Below, piece after piece: positions 49,925 through 61,937 of a DNA stretch of 64,000 nucleotides. How positions within the stretch are numbered: the stretch's first letter is position 1; each line of letters starts with the position of its first letter. The stretch covers positions 62,001 to 126,000 of the forward strand of contig JAPYMA010001023.1 in NCBI GenBank assembly GCA_035041965.1, read 5' to 3'. Source of the DNA: Anisakis pegreffii (Eukaryota > Nematoda > Chromadorea > Rhabditida > Anisakidae). The notes beneath the pieces are model-generated. The model searched no databases and was not told the DNA's origin. It saw only the letters and a list, made by a program, of their open reading frames with translations. A program made the translations under genes and the position numbers.

Positions 49925-50185
49925 ATGGAAGTAAGACAAACAACACTGATAATGGACGGCACTGGTATCGTTTTGCAGTCGTCGAATGCAACTTTCATTG
50001 AAATGGAAATGAATCGCAAACAAATTTTGAAAATTACTTTTTCATGCGCACGTAACTCCAATGATTTTCGATTCATTCTGCGCAACAAACGCTCAACACA
50101 AGAATGGCATCCAACCGACACCGTTTCCTGTGTATTTGCTCACGTGATATACTTGCCACTTATTCGGCTGATTGTGAAATTATAA
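49925..50185 (+). CDS. Small hypothetical ORF upstream of the TMEM256 gene
   Basis: 86 codons from ATG to TAA, or 70 if a possible 48-nt in-frame intron (GAA|GTAAGA to TTTTGCAG, 49931-49978) is removed. The sequence is mixed polar and hydrophobic (NRKQILKITFSCARNSND and on) with a hydrophobic end (HVIYLPLIRLIVKL). No family recognised. It lies on the same strand as and about 270 bp before TMEM256, so shared transcription is possible but not shown. Confidence 0.3.
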   Translation: MEVRQTTLIMDGTGIVLQSSNATFIEMEMNRKQILKITFSCARNSNDFRFILRNKRSTQEWHPTDTVSCVFAHVIYLPLIRLIVKL

Positions 50186-50456
50186 AGAATTTTGATGCAC
50201 AAGCTTCAAAGAATGCTACGTGCAATTCAGCAAAATCGTTTGCAAATGATGATTAGTTAACCTTAATACGTGACAAAGTAGCCTAGAATTCCGTATAAAA
50301 CATCGTTGGAAAGCCAGAATGATCATTTCTTCAAAACCTAATCTGAAGCGGTTCATCAGCTTTCTATAGCCTCGAATAACAATTCTTATAAAAAATCTCG
50401 AAGTTCGGAAAATAAATCCATCATCTCTCATTCTCCACAACTTTTCCTGAGCAAAT

Positions 50457-50831
50457 ATGTCCCCATCGTTAGCAGCTACGATGTTCAGTGATCCGTCGAT
50501 GGTCTTCCGCTTAGCCGGTCTATCCGGAGCGATGGCAGTCGGTCTTGGAGCGTATGGAGCACACGGATTACGCTCACGTAAGGAAGTTGACGCTAAACGA
50601 TTGCATTCGTACGATCAAGGAAGTCGCTACCATTTGATACATTCGTTGGCCTTACTCGCCGCTCTACATTCACGATTCCCGGTGCTCACAACGGCATTAT
50701 TACTGCTTGGAATCGTTGTATTCTGCGGTAACTGCTACTATTACGGGCTGACCGGTGATCGAAGCTTCATCAAATCAACACCGTTCGGTGGTGTGACACT
50801 GGTTGTTGCATGGCTAACGTTTGTACTTTGA
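50457..50831 (+). CDS. TMEM256 / DUF423 family membrane protein (single exon)
   Basis: 124 aa without introns, matching the usual length of this family (about 110-125). The diagnostic block AVGLGAYGAHGLRSRKE sits at residues about 24-40, and HSLALLAALHSR at about 62-73. GIVVFCGNCYYYGLTGDR is near 86-103 and the end is FGGVTLVVAWLTFVL. Four hydrophobic helices are visible. A second in-frame ATG at codon 9 (MFSDPSM) could be the true start. Function of the family is poorly known; it is a small conserved membrane protein. Being intronless among intron-rich neighbours and sitting inside a TTR array is notable. Confidence 0.93.
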   Translation: MSPSLAATMFSDPSMVFRLAGLSGAMAVGLGAYGAHGLRSRKEVDAKRLHSYDQGSRYHLIHSLALLAALHSRFPVLTTALLLLGIVVFCGNCYYYGLTGDRSFIKSTPFGGVTLVVAWLTFVL

Positions 50832-51597
50832 ATCACCATCAGCAACCGAACAACATCAGCATGCCGATGCCAGATAGTGTGATCGAATCTTATGTGAAGC
50901 CGTCGACTTGTTTCCGTCGATCGCAAATCCGTTTTTGAAAACTGTCCGAATTTGATGTCGTTTGAACATTGCACGCGACTTTATTTGTTCACACTTTCTA
51001 GTTCATGCACTGTCATTTGCAATAATATGCTCATGTGATTATTTGAGCTTCGTTTCGGTGTTTCTGTTGTTTATTTCTTTTTATCGAGCTAATTTTTCAC
51101 TAGAAACATTCCACTGAGCAAAATTTATTTGAATTTTTTGCTGTATTCTTTGTGCATGAGAATATGCATGTATTGTTTGATGACTCTGTTCCAATGAGTT
51201 TGTTTTCACACTAAAGTGTGACTGAAGTTTTGCAGTTCGATTCAGCACAGAAACAATAATCTTAGTGCTGCTCACGTGTTTTCCGTCTTTGATTACACCA
51301 TTTAAGGCAATATATTTCAAGTTTTTGTTTGCCGAAAAAAACTACCCCAATGAGCTAGATAGCTCTTATGAAAACGTTGTGAAAGTTCATCCAGCTGGCT
51401 CGCTGATATTCATCGGAATTTTTGTAACGCTGTCCAATTATAATGTGGAAATTTTGATGTAGTATTTTGTCCATATGTATACCATTCTGTCACATCAAAA
51501 ATATCATGTGATTAAAACCGATCATGCAAATTGTTCATATCTCTACTGTACCACTGAAAATGGAATGCGGCTAAATTACGAACAGAAGTGAGAATTG
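50832..51597. other. Spacer between TMEM256 and TTR D 3' ends
   Basis: AT-rich 3' flanks of two convergent genes. The small ORFs (51081-51320 minus, 51265-51462 plus) have no support. Confidence 0.5.
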
Positions 51598-51603
51598 TTT
51601 ATT
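51598..51603 (-). terminator. Poly(A) signal of TTR gene D
   Basis: Minus-strand AATAAA about 150 nt past the stop at 51750. Confidence 0.5.
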
Positions 51604-51749
51604 TTTATAAAGAAATTATGAATTGTTGCTAAATAAACTGATCTAATATGACGATCAACATTTGCAGTAATGATTGAATGATAACAGATCAATTCAAAAA
51701 TCAAAGCAATATGTACTTTGAAGGCATTATAACGAGCAGATTCACGCCT

Positions 51750-52526
51750 CTAAAAGAGGTCTCGTTCTTCTCCGGGGAAGATCGTTTCCAGATTAAGCAC
51801 GCCTAAATCCATTATCTTTTTCGAATGACTGCCAGAGGATATATACTGCGATGGAATCTTCAGTTTGATTTTGCGTTTACCAGGCTGCAATAAATACAAC
51901 AATTCATTCCGGAGAGCATTAATCCACTGTGCTCATAGCTCATAGTCATGCTGTAAATTGAGTTGGTAAATCCGAAAAAGATTTTGCAATTGCAGGCTCC
52001 TTTCCGAGCCAAACACTTGCAAATGAACGGTTTGAATTTTAAGTATTCTGCTGCATATGTCGTCAGATGTGACTTTCAAGAGCCTCGTACTTACTTTGAT
52101 TCCGTCATCGCAATCGTGATAAATCTTAAAGATCGGATCGATTGACGTCAGTTCGCGGGTGCTTCCTTCCAGCTCAAAATGACCGGTGCTGTCCGTTGTG
52201 CCCTCGTCTAGAACATCGTCTGGATCGGGACCTGCAATATCACTAGTATGATCCGGATCTCATGATTTTGCTCGAAACACCAGTAGCTGAGCTATAAAAT
52301 CATTCAGATTGAACCACATTCTTATTGCTTCCTTTATCGGGCTTAACAAAATGTTCGCATACGAATTCCTTAACTCACCTTCATCCTCATCCCAGAGTTT
52401 TACCTTCACATTTCTGGCCGGTTGATTGCCACACATCAGTTGCCCTTTGACGTGAACGGCCTGCTGTCTCATCGCCAAACACACGCTCAAGCACACACAT
52501 AGCAGAAGAAATATCGCCTGCTTCAT
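51750..52526 (-). CDS. Transthyretin-like (TTR) secreted protein D (3 exons)
   Basis: Exons 52526-52379, 52231-52095 and 51884-51750 give 139 aa, a typical length for the family. The signal peptide is MKQAIFLLLCVCLSVCLA. The family blocks are QAVHVKGQLMCGNQPARNV, VKLWDEDEGPDPDDVLDEG, IYHDCDDGIK and LGVLNLETIFPGEERDLF. The cysteines in CG and HDC are intact. The third and fourth exons of genes A and B correspond to one unsplit exon here, so an intron was lost here or gained in the A/B lineage. Junction phases otherwise match A and B exactly. Confidence 0.92.
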
Positions 52527-54393
52527 CTGAACACAAGATTTGAGCAAATAAGTGACGACTGAATGAAATGTAAGTAAAATTCCGTCAAACGAACAATTTA
52601 CAAAGTGATCAATCAAACAAAGTATGTATTCACATGCAAATTGAACTATGAAAAAGCGAATTATTATCTAAAAAAACGTTACTTATATAAAAGACATATA
52701 CATTTATACATAACAGTTCACTGGATCCTTTTCACTCGTGAAAAATGAAGCGGAAACAAATGCAAGTAGCAACAGAAGTTTGGAAGAGGATGTTTCAAAA
52801 AACCGATTTTGCAAAAATTCGAAATGAAGGCCATCGATGATCTGATTCGAATTCCATCACTGATGAATAGTGCTACGATCAAATTAGGTTGTAACAAACG
52901 ATCAATTCTCTTCATTCTTACTTCAGAGCGTAAAGAAAGGAAGGAAAAACCTCAAATGATTTCACTTCATTCTATGGTTGAACAAGGAGCATGAGAGAGT
53001 GAGGTGTTCTTTCGGTGAAACTAAATTACTACAAGTGAAAGCTGAATGAAAGCGCGTACATTTTGACGCCTCATTCGATTACGACTGTTTACGAAAAATA
53101 ACAATATTTTGTTGATGTGTTCGAAGCAGCGATAAGATTCTGTTCAGCACATTACTTTTATGACTCTCACATGAATAAGATGAAGCATTCAATGTTCAAA
53201 ACAACACGTTATTAAACTGATATTTTATCAGGTGTGTTTCCAATCGTGAACGATACACACACTCCGACACATACTATATGCATCAGTATCACACGCCAAC
53301 ATCTTTTCAATGTCATTCAACTGGGGAAATTTTTACAAAACCATAAATTCGCGTTTTCACCATGAATAAAGTTATGCATTCACACACGTTAACATACTGA
53401 AATGTATTTACACATCCAAATAATTTTCCGATGAAATGATTTTACCACATAAAACACATTTTTCCCGTATTATACGTAGTTGTTTTTACGCCTTTAGGAT
53501 CTGATCCACTAAACCAGTGAAACAGGATTGAAATATGTGTATTCGGATGAAAGCAGTTGCTATCAAGATATGATCTGTTCGGTTTACACTGTCGGTCATT
53601 TCCCGAAATAGAATATCCTGTTAAATTGTTCATTAGGGCGTTGAACTGCATTCAGAACCTCAGCTTAACTGATAGGAGAGAAACATCTTCGGTGTAGCCT
53701 AATATCCATTGATTTGAAGGATGAGTACATTACTGCTGAATGATGATGACACGAAAGTAGGAATCTGTGGCAGTGGATATGATATGGATGATTACTGCCT
53801 AATTGCTTTATGCACCTGCTGGAGTAATTTTTAATTTGAGTTGAAAGTAAGTCATCGAGAATTATAGTTTTAATGGTGTATTTTGACAAATATTCGACTT
53901 GTTTAAGTGAAGGAATTTTCCATAAACTCAAAGCAAAGAATGAAATATTACAATGATCAAAAAGTGTTCAGTAATGGGTAAACGTGATGTAGCACGTCTC
54001 ATCAAACAGTGATTGTCTCTTTATTCGGCTACTACAGATACTGGTTGTTGCATTCTGCATCCGCTAAATTGTATCCCATGAAAAGGATTAACGTGTGTGA
54101 ATATGAATCGGAGATGTGAATGCTTATAAATGTCTATCTTGAATGTTTTGGATGTTTATGGATGTTTACCTTCGAATGAACAATTGAAAATGTTTCATTC
54201 TCTCGTCATATGTTCAAAGAACATCATCTACTGATGAAACGAATCCATTCAGCCTAACTGTAATTGCAAGCCGGTAACTTTACACAATATCTTTAAATTG
54301 TTATCTCAAACAAACAAACTAATTGTTACTATCATCATCACAAGTTTATCGATTTTTTAAACGCGAAAACAAAAGAGCATTGCATAGAAAAAG
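52527..54393. other. Spacer between TTR D and TTR E
   Basis: 1.9 kb, AT-rich, presumably containing the TTR D promoter. The ORFs 53442-53651 and 53665-53931 (minus) show no TTR-like or other domain. Nothing else noted. Confidence 0.5.
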
Positions 54394-54399
54394 TTTATT
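54394..54399 (-). terminator. Poly(A) signal of TTR gene E
   Basis: Minus-strand AATAAA about 60 nt past the stop at 54458. Confidence 0.6.
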
Positions 54400-54457
54400 C
54401 GATATTTATCAAATCATCAAACTGAAAGGCGACGATTTCAATCAATTCATCGTGGAA

Positions 54458-55546
54458 CTATTGCTGGCGCTCCTCACCCGGAAATCCCAGTTCCAGATTG
54501 ACTGTTCCTGTGTCGAATGTTTTCAGTGGTCTACGTCCGTCGGTAACGTAATCACTCGGAATTTTCACGGTTACTTTGCGGAGCCCTTTCTGAAACAAAT
54601 ATCTGATAATCTGCAATTCACGGAATAGATTACGACCAATTCAGATGTGATGTGCAGCCGTAAAGCTTCACTTGAGTCTTTGCAACTGATCACCTTTATT
54701 TGTTCGTACCCATCTATGAAATCGCAACTTAATATGATATAAAACTGGGATCTTGCTATTTTCGGTGAACGTGACCATAGCACCAGTATTATATTCCAGC
54801 CAGTCACCTCCGATTCAGCGATCAAGCAAATAGTCTTTTACCTCTAATTTATCATCGTTGCATGCGTGATAGAACTTGAGCACCGCATCTACCGGTGTTC
54901 CATCAGTGTGAGTGCCCGAAACCAGGAATTTTCCTTCGGTGTCAGTTTTGGCTTCTCCAAGTCTCTCTGGCGGATCTAGGCCTGATCCTGAAATGACGCA
55001 TCTGACCAAATGCACGAATTATCCAGAAAATTCAGCTGTTAAGCGTCTCATGAGGCGATGGGATAGGATTATCTCATTGATCATTGGGTTAGTTGGCTGT
55101 TAGTGATCGAATCGCTTGCCGGAATGGTTCACACAAATCTTTTCATCGAGTGTGGCTTTTCCGAGTAATTTCTCTAGGGTTTACCGATTGCAAAATTATT
55201 CTACCTGGTGCTGGATGGAATTTTATAATGAAATGGTGCTAACTTTAGCACAGCGCACAACTGCTCTTGAAATTATTGCAGTAAAACTCAATAATTCGCA
55301 TCTACCCAATGAAAGCATAAAAAGGTTTTGTTTCGGTGGCTACAATGGAAGTGATTACTAGCACTAACCAGCATCTTTCGGAAACAGAACAACCAGGATG
55401 CCAGCTGCGGGTCCATTGCCACATTTCAGTTTGCCTTTCACAGCAATTGATTTTGCGCTTCCGTGCGACGATGATTCGTAGTTTCTCTCGTATATGCAAT
55501 ATGTTGTAGATATGGCCGTAAACAGCAACAATATGGACAACTTCAT
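54458..55546 (-). CDS. Transthyretin-like (TTR) secreted protein E, divergent (3 exons)
   Basis: Exons 55546-55369, 54987-54842 and 54589-54458 give 151 aa. The signal peptide is MKLSILLLFTAISTTYC, followed by about 15 extra residues (YERNYESSSHGSAK) before the first strand KSIAVKGKLKCGNGPAAG. The next strand is LVVLFPKDAG rather than the VKLWDEDEG seen in A-D. The second exon keeps TDTEGKFLVSG and the cysteine in YHAC. The last exon reads RKVTVKIPSDYVTDGRRP, then TGTVNLELGFPGEERQQ. Same intron phases as the other members, so it is an older, diverged paralogue. The acidic D-D-L motif between exons 1 and 2 is replaced by GSGLDPPERLGEA. Confidence 0.92.
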
Positions 55547-56525
55547 GATCACGGAATTCCTCTACTAGAAACAAAAAAGTAAACGAATCATGGTTAATCA
55601 ACATCAACGAGGCAACAACGCATAACTGCAAAGACGCGTAACTGAAGTCATCTTGAGACAATGGTATCCGCTTAACAATGCAAAACCAGTTTTATTTTCT
55701 GGGGACTGAACATGGTCGTGCTAATGAACGAAAGATCAAAAAAGTCAAGTTTTCGCAAGGTATCCTAGCTGAACACACGCTTGCGTTTAGCTTCGGTTTC
55801 ATCGGCCATCGCTTCCTTGGGCGTCTACTCGGTTCGATGATTCGCGCAAAGATATGATCGAAATAGAAGAAATTTGATAGCAAATGTTAGGCATTCATAA
55901 ACGAATCATTTGGACAGCTGAACGACGACGGCTAAAATGATTGATAAATTGAATTGGATACGATAAAAGATGAATTTCGCATGCAGTAGTGACGATCGGT
56001 GTTTATGGCTAGCGTGGAACGATACCAAAAAATATTTTACGATTCATTATCATTTCGCTGCTATCAATCAGCAAACAAACAGTCGTAGTATGGTTGTTAA
56101 GAAATTCTCTAATGATATTATGTCCGGATCTGTTGTGTAGGGCGAATCGTTCGACAAATTTGTGTTGTTTATCTCCTGACTGCTGGATTGCATTTGATCT
56201 CCGACATACTCACCAATCATTTTACATTCGCTTTTTCACGAACATTTGTTCAGCTATCATCTTGGATGTAACAAAATCTTGAAAGGGTGATCAAAATCGC
56301 GTCCAAAATGCTGTTCTCACGTTATTCCAGTCAATTTTAACGTCTTTTGCGATTGCGATTTTCCGAATCCCTTTCATCTTATTCAGCATTGAAGTACACA
56401 AACTAATGTGTTGTGTTACCACCTTATAGTTTCGATCAGCTGTTATCATTTAGTTAAACATCGTGAATTTCATATTCAGAGTACCACTTACAAGTCAGTC
56501 ATACTTTCGACATTATCAAAGCAGA
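55547..56525. other. Shared upstream region between divergent TTR E and TTR F
   Basis: About 1 kb separating head-to-head TTR genes, so it is a likely bidirectional regulatory region. No coding exon supported; no specific motif identified. Confidence 0.5.
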
Positions 56526-57848
56526 ATGACGACTGCGATTCGTGCACTATTTGTGGTTGCAATCATTATCGGATGCGCCACAGCGTTTCGACTTCAAGGA
56601 GTTGGTGTTCAAGGGAAACTGATGTGCGGTGATCAGCCACTTCGTAATACCAAAGTGAAGATTTACGACGTGGACAGAAGTGAGTTCATCAATTTTCACT
56701 GCTAAATCATTGCAAATTACTCATTCTCAAGGTATAAGTTGATCAAGTTCGAATTGATCACTTCGACGGTTTGATCAGGAACGATCAGGTGCTCAGGCAG
56801 CTTTCGAGATAAACACGATTTATATTGCAGATATTGGTGATTCCGACGATTTGTTGGACGAAGCGTTTACGGACCAAAATGGAGAGTTTCGCGTTGATGG
56901 TACCACTCGTGAAATGACTACCATTGAGCCGATACTGAAGATTTTCCACGATTGCAATGACGGTATTAGGGTGAGTCGTATGGTTATTTGCATGGTTTCT
57001 TATTCTTTGACTTATACCTGATTGAGTCGGGAATTGGATTACCATCTGATCTGTATTGCTTGGATATGGAATGCCGAAAACATTTTTCATTCAGTTGTTG
57101 TATGGGTCATTGAAGTTCCATTAGCGAATCGCATCTAAATTACTGTAAGCTAATAGTGTTGACAAATAATAGCAAATATTTTCGTAGACGATAATATTTG
57201 GCAGTAATGTTTAATGCAATATTTATGACCCATCATAAAGTGGAATCGAATGAACAGTTCGCAAAGTCACATTTCCGGTCCAAAACACGGTTGTAAACAT
57301 ACACAAACATGTTGTTTGTTTACTCGACCAAATGATTGCTTACTATCGAAAGCAAAATAAAAACACTCTCATTTTGATGTTTACAAACACTCACAAAATT
57401 TCGATCACTTATAATTTGAGTAACATTAAGAATTCAAAAGATAAGACTTGACTTTGTGGAAAAACTTGCAGCTCTACAGTTCCCTTAACCAGATCACTAG
57501 TTCTTCAGCAACATAAACCAGTGTTTCTCGGAACATTAGCACACGGCCTTCCAGCTGTTTACAGTGAACAAGTTCGATGTTTAGCGAATACAAGTTTAGG
57601 GAATGCAAGTTCGATCGCTACTGATCATTGATTTATCAAAGAAAAAAGTTCCATTTGTGCATAACAACCTTCCAGATCACCCTGATCGCTAGTCAATTTT
57701 ACTGCAATTTTAGCCATGCCAAAAACTTGTGCAATTCGATGTTCCCGAAAAATACATTCATCGTGGTAAGGTCAACGAATGGTTCGATATCGGTGAACTG
57801 AATATGGAAATGACGTTCAGAAATGAAGGACGTGAATGCAATGTTTAG
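56526..57848 (+). CDS. Transthyretin-like (TTR) secreted protein F (3 exons)
   Basis: Exons 56526-56679, 56831-56970 and 57714-57848 give 142 aa, in the opposite orientation to A-E. The signal peptide is MTTAIRALFVVAIIIGCATA. The family blocks are QGVGVQGKLMCGDQPLRNT, DSDDLLDEAFTDQNGEF, IFHDCNDGIR and FDIGELNMEMTFRNEG. The C-terminus adds a third cysteine (ECNV). The junction glycine of the other copies is asparagine here (DVDRN|IGDSDD). An AATAAA follows at 57910. Intron 2 is longer (743 nt) than in the other copies. Confidence 0.92.
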
Positions 57849-57909
57849 TGCAAATGCAATATGCCACGATTAAATTCAATAATACAATATATGTTCACTT
57901 TATTTCTTG

Positions 57910-57915
57910 AATAAA
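57910..57915 (+). terminator. Poly(A) signal of TTR gene F
   Basis: Plus-strand AATAAA 62 nt after the stop codon. Confidence 0.6.
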
Positions 57916-58362
57916 AGTTTTGAATCTGACTTGAATGCTTTTCTTTTGATTTTGCGTTATGTTTATATCATTTCGACTAATTCTGAACGAATTCAGTGTT
58001 CTTGCTTCATTAAACTGTCACTCATAAGCAGCAGAAACCAGGGTCATCTTCTCCCTGGAAGGCACACACTCCACACCAAACAATGCAACTTCTCGGCTAT
58101 TCACACAGTAATTGATGGCATGATAGAATGCTCATAGGATGGATCTGTACAAAACAGCAAAAGAATTATTCGCTCGTTGCAATCCCTCATAGCATAAAGT
58201 TCTCCTCATAACACTTTGCATAATTTCTTATCAAACAATATTCTGGCACCAAACAGTATCTCCAATGATCAATTATACACATGTTCAATAAACAAGTATG
58301 ACAGCATGATCAACTACAATGAAATACTTTAATGGGATCAATCTCGTGACCAAAAACACATC
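57916..58362. other. Spacer between convergent genes
   Basis: 3' flanks of TTR F and of the minus-strand ORF ending at 58363. Nothing coding supported. Confidence 0.5.
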
Positions 58363-58626
58363 TCAGTCGATGTCGTGAAAAGGTTCTTCTCGTGCGAAAT
58401 ATTCCTTCCAAGTAGGCATGCTGGTGAGGCCAAGCTCTTTGGCCTTCGTTTCGCATCGTGGCGGTACCATCATATCGTCCTTCATTTTGATCGCATTCAA
58501 CGCGTCTCGCCGTAACATCACCTTTAAAAATTCCCATCGTAAGTGTTCAATCACATCAGCAATATGCAATTCATGCTCACGACTGTGACGTCTGTCGTTA
58601 AAGAGCAGTGTCAATTGATACAACAT
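58363..58626 (-). CDS. Small basic/helical protein, unrecognised
   Basis: 87 codons from a true ATG to TGA. Codon choice and composition look like the real exons nearby, and the local G+C is raised. The first half is charged and helical (HELHIADVIEHLRWEFLKVM, then RRDALNAIKMKDD). It is followed by PPRCETKAKELGL and an acidic, aromatic end (WKEYFAREEPFHDID). No signal peptide or membrane segment. It may be the last exon of a longer gene; an in-frame CGACAG or TTTAAAG could serve as an acceptor. Function unknown. Confidence 0.5.
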   Translation of the reverse strand: MLYQLTLLFNDRRHSREHELHIADVIEHLRWEFLKVMLRRDALNAIKMKDDMMVPPRCETKAKELGLTSMPTWKEYFAREEPFHDID

Positions 58627-59378
58627 TTCAAAAACATCAAAGAAGGAATTTTTCTGTTTAAAAAATCGAAATTTCTACGATTCTCATGAGTCTGGAGTGG
58701 TGAATTACACCATAAAACTTGTAGGGAACATAAATAAATCAACGAAAATAAACTAACATATTCAAGAACCACTGAAAGAACGACGATTATGAAGCCGAAA
58801 GTAAACAGAATTGAGCCAATAGTTGCACATGATATCTGTAATCATGAAAAAACTTGAAGCTTCGAAAATTTGTTTTCAGAAAGGTTTTGGTAAACATACA
58901 CGAACGTGTTTGTGTTGACAATCACTGAGAGCATCTAGAAATTCCGAAAATTTACCGAAAATGCGAAATTTCTCTGAAGATGACAAAAAACTTCCAATAT
59001 CTCCGTGAGTATTTTAAAAAAAGCACTGAACCATCAATGAGCCATCTATTATGATCATCAAAGGTATTCTTCAAGAATGATATTGTTATAGCTGAACTAA
59101 TATCATGAAACTGAAAATATCAGTAATGAGGGATTTTTTTGTAAGTATTTGATTGATTCAAGCGAGAGGATTGAGTAGAAGATGATCATTCGGTGTTTGT
59201 GCCGCATGCGAGTTGGTATTTCTCACATCATCGATCTCGTAGGTTTTATTTTGAATTGTATGAATCTTACACACGAAATGCACTCATCAGGTATGTGATC
59301 ACTTTACTGTAATGATATTGCGTGGCATAGGGAAATGAAATTATCGGAGAACGATTGCACTTAGCGGAGTTGTTCACA
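58627..59378. other. No supported gene
   Basis: AT-rich sequence upstream of the minus-strand 87-aa ORF. Possible upstream exons were looked for and not found. Confidence 0.4.
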
Positions 59379-59558
59379 ATGATGATTGGGAGTTTACTTG
59401 AAGCTTGGAGAGTTGAAACGCTTTCGGAAAAAGAGCTGCCGAAGCAGCCGCTCGTTCGGTCATCCAATGAATTAAACGAACCAATTTGTCGTAAAATTTT
59501 ACGAGCACTGCAACGAAATGCAACAAAAGCACCGAAAGGAAGTAGTTCTACAACTTAA
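59379..59558 (+). CDS. Short ORF or last exon, unrecognised
   Basis: 59 codons from ATG to TAA, coding-like in composition (SLLEAWRVETLSEKELPKQP, then NEPICRKILRALQRNATK). AATAAA-type hexamers follow about 40 nt after the stop. An AG (CACTTAG, 9 nt after 59344) could be a splice acceptor keeping the frame, in which case this is a terminal exon. One amphipathic helix can be drawn (CRKILRALQRN). No family recognised. Confidence 0.35.
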   Translation: MMIGSLLEAWRVETLSEKELPKQPLVRSSNELNEPICRKILRALQRNATKAPKGSSSTT

Positions 59559-59599
59559 TGTTAATTCGTTGACATTTGTTTACATCAGCAAAATCAAAT

Positions 59600-61937
59600 A
59601 AAATAATGTTTTGAAGCATTTTTTCAACGTTTCTTGCTTACTTGTCAATGTTGCAAATTCAGTTTGGAGATGTTCAGTTGTTTCCCAATCCAAAATTGGT
59701 TCCCAATCCCATCCTTTTAACTGCAATTCTCACGATTACCACTTTCGATTACGTGATTTTATTATTTTTGGGTGTTTCTGAAAATATTTATGCATACAAA
59801 ACTTCGTAATTGTACGCATTTCCTAATTAACATTCATGACGTCAGTCAATAATAATAATAATGCATTTGTTATCGAAATAGTCAATACTTTCATGAACTA
59901 ATGCGATTATCATTCAATAACAACAGCCACCAATTCTCCATATGACTCATGCCATATGGGTGTCAACCGAAAACAATCGAATCACTCACACTCATTTGCT
60001 CGCATCAAAAACAAATCTGTCACAGTCAGCAATTCTAAAAACAAAATTAATGAGACTTTTTTCGTGCTTCGCTTTTCGTGCTCACTATCAAAAGGCTGAC
60101 TAATCTTATGATAAACTCTCCACTTTTCGAGAGCTGATCACGTCAGGCGTTACAACTTAATCATTGATTAGATCATTGATATTGACTGATCGACTAAATT
60201 CCAGACTATTCCTGGTTACGTTCCAGTAGAACAGCAGTCTGTTATGAAACCAGTCGGAAAGAATTCAGATCACCGCCCTATGAGTCATCTATGAAAATTT
60301 CGTCATTGTTTGTTACGTTGGAATGAAGCAAAGAGTATTAACGAGTTCCTAAACAGCCTCTACAATATGCACACTCTATTACTGAACACACACATTCCAG
60401 AAGCTTCTCGCTATTGTGTTTATAAAGCGCACAGTACGTTCACATGGATCATACCATCGTCTATTCAAGCCATCCTGCTTACGATAACTCCCGCTTCCAA
60501 CACTTCTGTCAACCAATAATTCTCTCTTATTTTCAATTTTTTCATCCAGCAACATTGTCAAAATCAGTCCATGGCAACGAATATCCAAGAATGTTCAATT
60601 TATCTATGCAGGTGTTGGATAGCGTTCATGGAATGCCATCTTAATTAGGATGTAGAGCCCGCTATGAAGTGAGCTATTCTAGGTATTTTCCTTTCGTTTC
60701 ATCTCTCTGAGCGCAAGATTCTTCCCTTGAGATGGGCTTATCAACGAAGCTCTCAGAGCGTTTTGTAGATACAGATTGCGATTTGAAAGCGCTGTAAGTG
60801 CATGATCATGTGTCAGAGCTGTCAAAAATTGAATGCAGATCAGCTCGGAAAATTCCATCTCCTAAATTGATGAGCAATTGAGTTGTTTTATGCTTAAGTT
60901 ACATTACAATTCCATCCTATTACGATACCATTCAATTCCTTTCCTAACAAGTATTCTTAACAAGTATTGTAAGTATTTATGTTTTCCATGTTCCAAATTG
61001 AATCGAGTAAAACGTTATGATTCATTGTATGGAGTAGCTCAATTGGATGATCAAAACGGTTCTTTGATTCGCATCGAAAATGGTTCTTTCGGCTAATCGA
61101 TTGTGTAGGATTATTGGAACAGGTGCAGTGTATTAGTGCAAAATCGCGAGATGCATTTTCCGGTTTGTGTGTAACTGATTCATATGTGGTGAGCGAAGAG
61201 AATGAATTAGTACAAGTGAGTGGGATTGAAGAGGATTAAATTTTGTTCGTACATATCAAGAGCATTTGAGCGGATGCAGAAGATTGCACAGTTACTCTAC
61301 TCAAAAATCAGAAGCACTTATCGCAGTAGACGGAAAGAATCGAAAGTTTATCCACCAGTTAGAGCAAATATTTACTTAGAGCGAATTTTTTTCGTGGTGG
61401 GATAAACCGTTCTCGCAATTTTTGTTTGGTTTTGCTTTTGCAATTATTCAGCTACGTTGGTGGACTTCATCAACTCCGTTTACAGATTAGCTTATCTGTG
61501 TAAAGTGCACAGTGAAGAAGATGAAAAGTTGAGGGTTTTCGTGAAAGATGAAAATGTTTATCTATGATGATCAAATAGTATTTTCTGTTGGAATTCAAGT
61601 TCATTTTGGGTTCCGTTCCGTTTTCAAATACATTTTCGACGGTGCTCATCAAATTGCGCAAACGTAATTGAATTGAATTGTCATGATCGTTTGTTTGTGT
61701 CAACGAATCAATCAGGCTGGTGCTGTTTACTGAAAACTGGTATGATTGCCCTTTCTGCATTGCTTAACTAATTGAATTTTGTCTATTTCAAATTGTCAAT
61801 CAATCGCTTTGTAGCCACCATTTAGAGCGCTGAATCTCCCAACATACGTTGGAACATTCAATATCCTCTCTAATCTACCACAAACGAAAAAATTGCCGCG
61901 ATTGATAAGCTTTGTGAGCGTTCTTCATCGGTTTTTT
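59600..61937. other. No supported gene
   Basis: AT-rich sequence. The ORFs at 60310-60519, 61220-61405 (plus) and 61470-61760 (minus) have no splice, domain or composition support. Confidence 0.45.
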
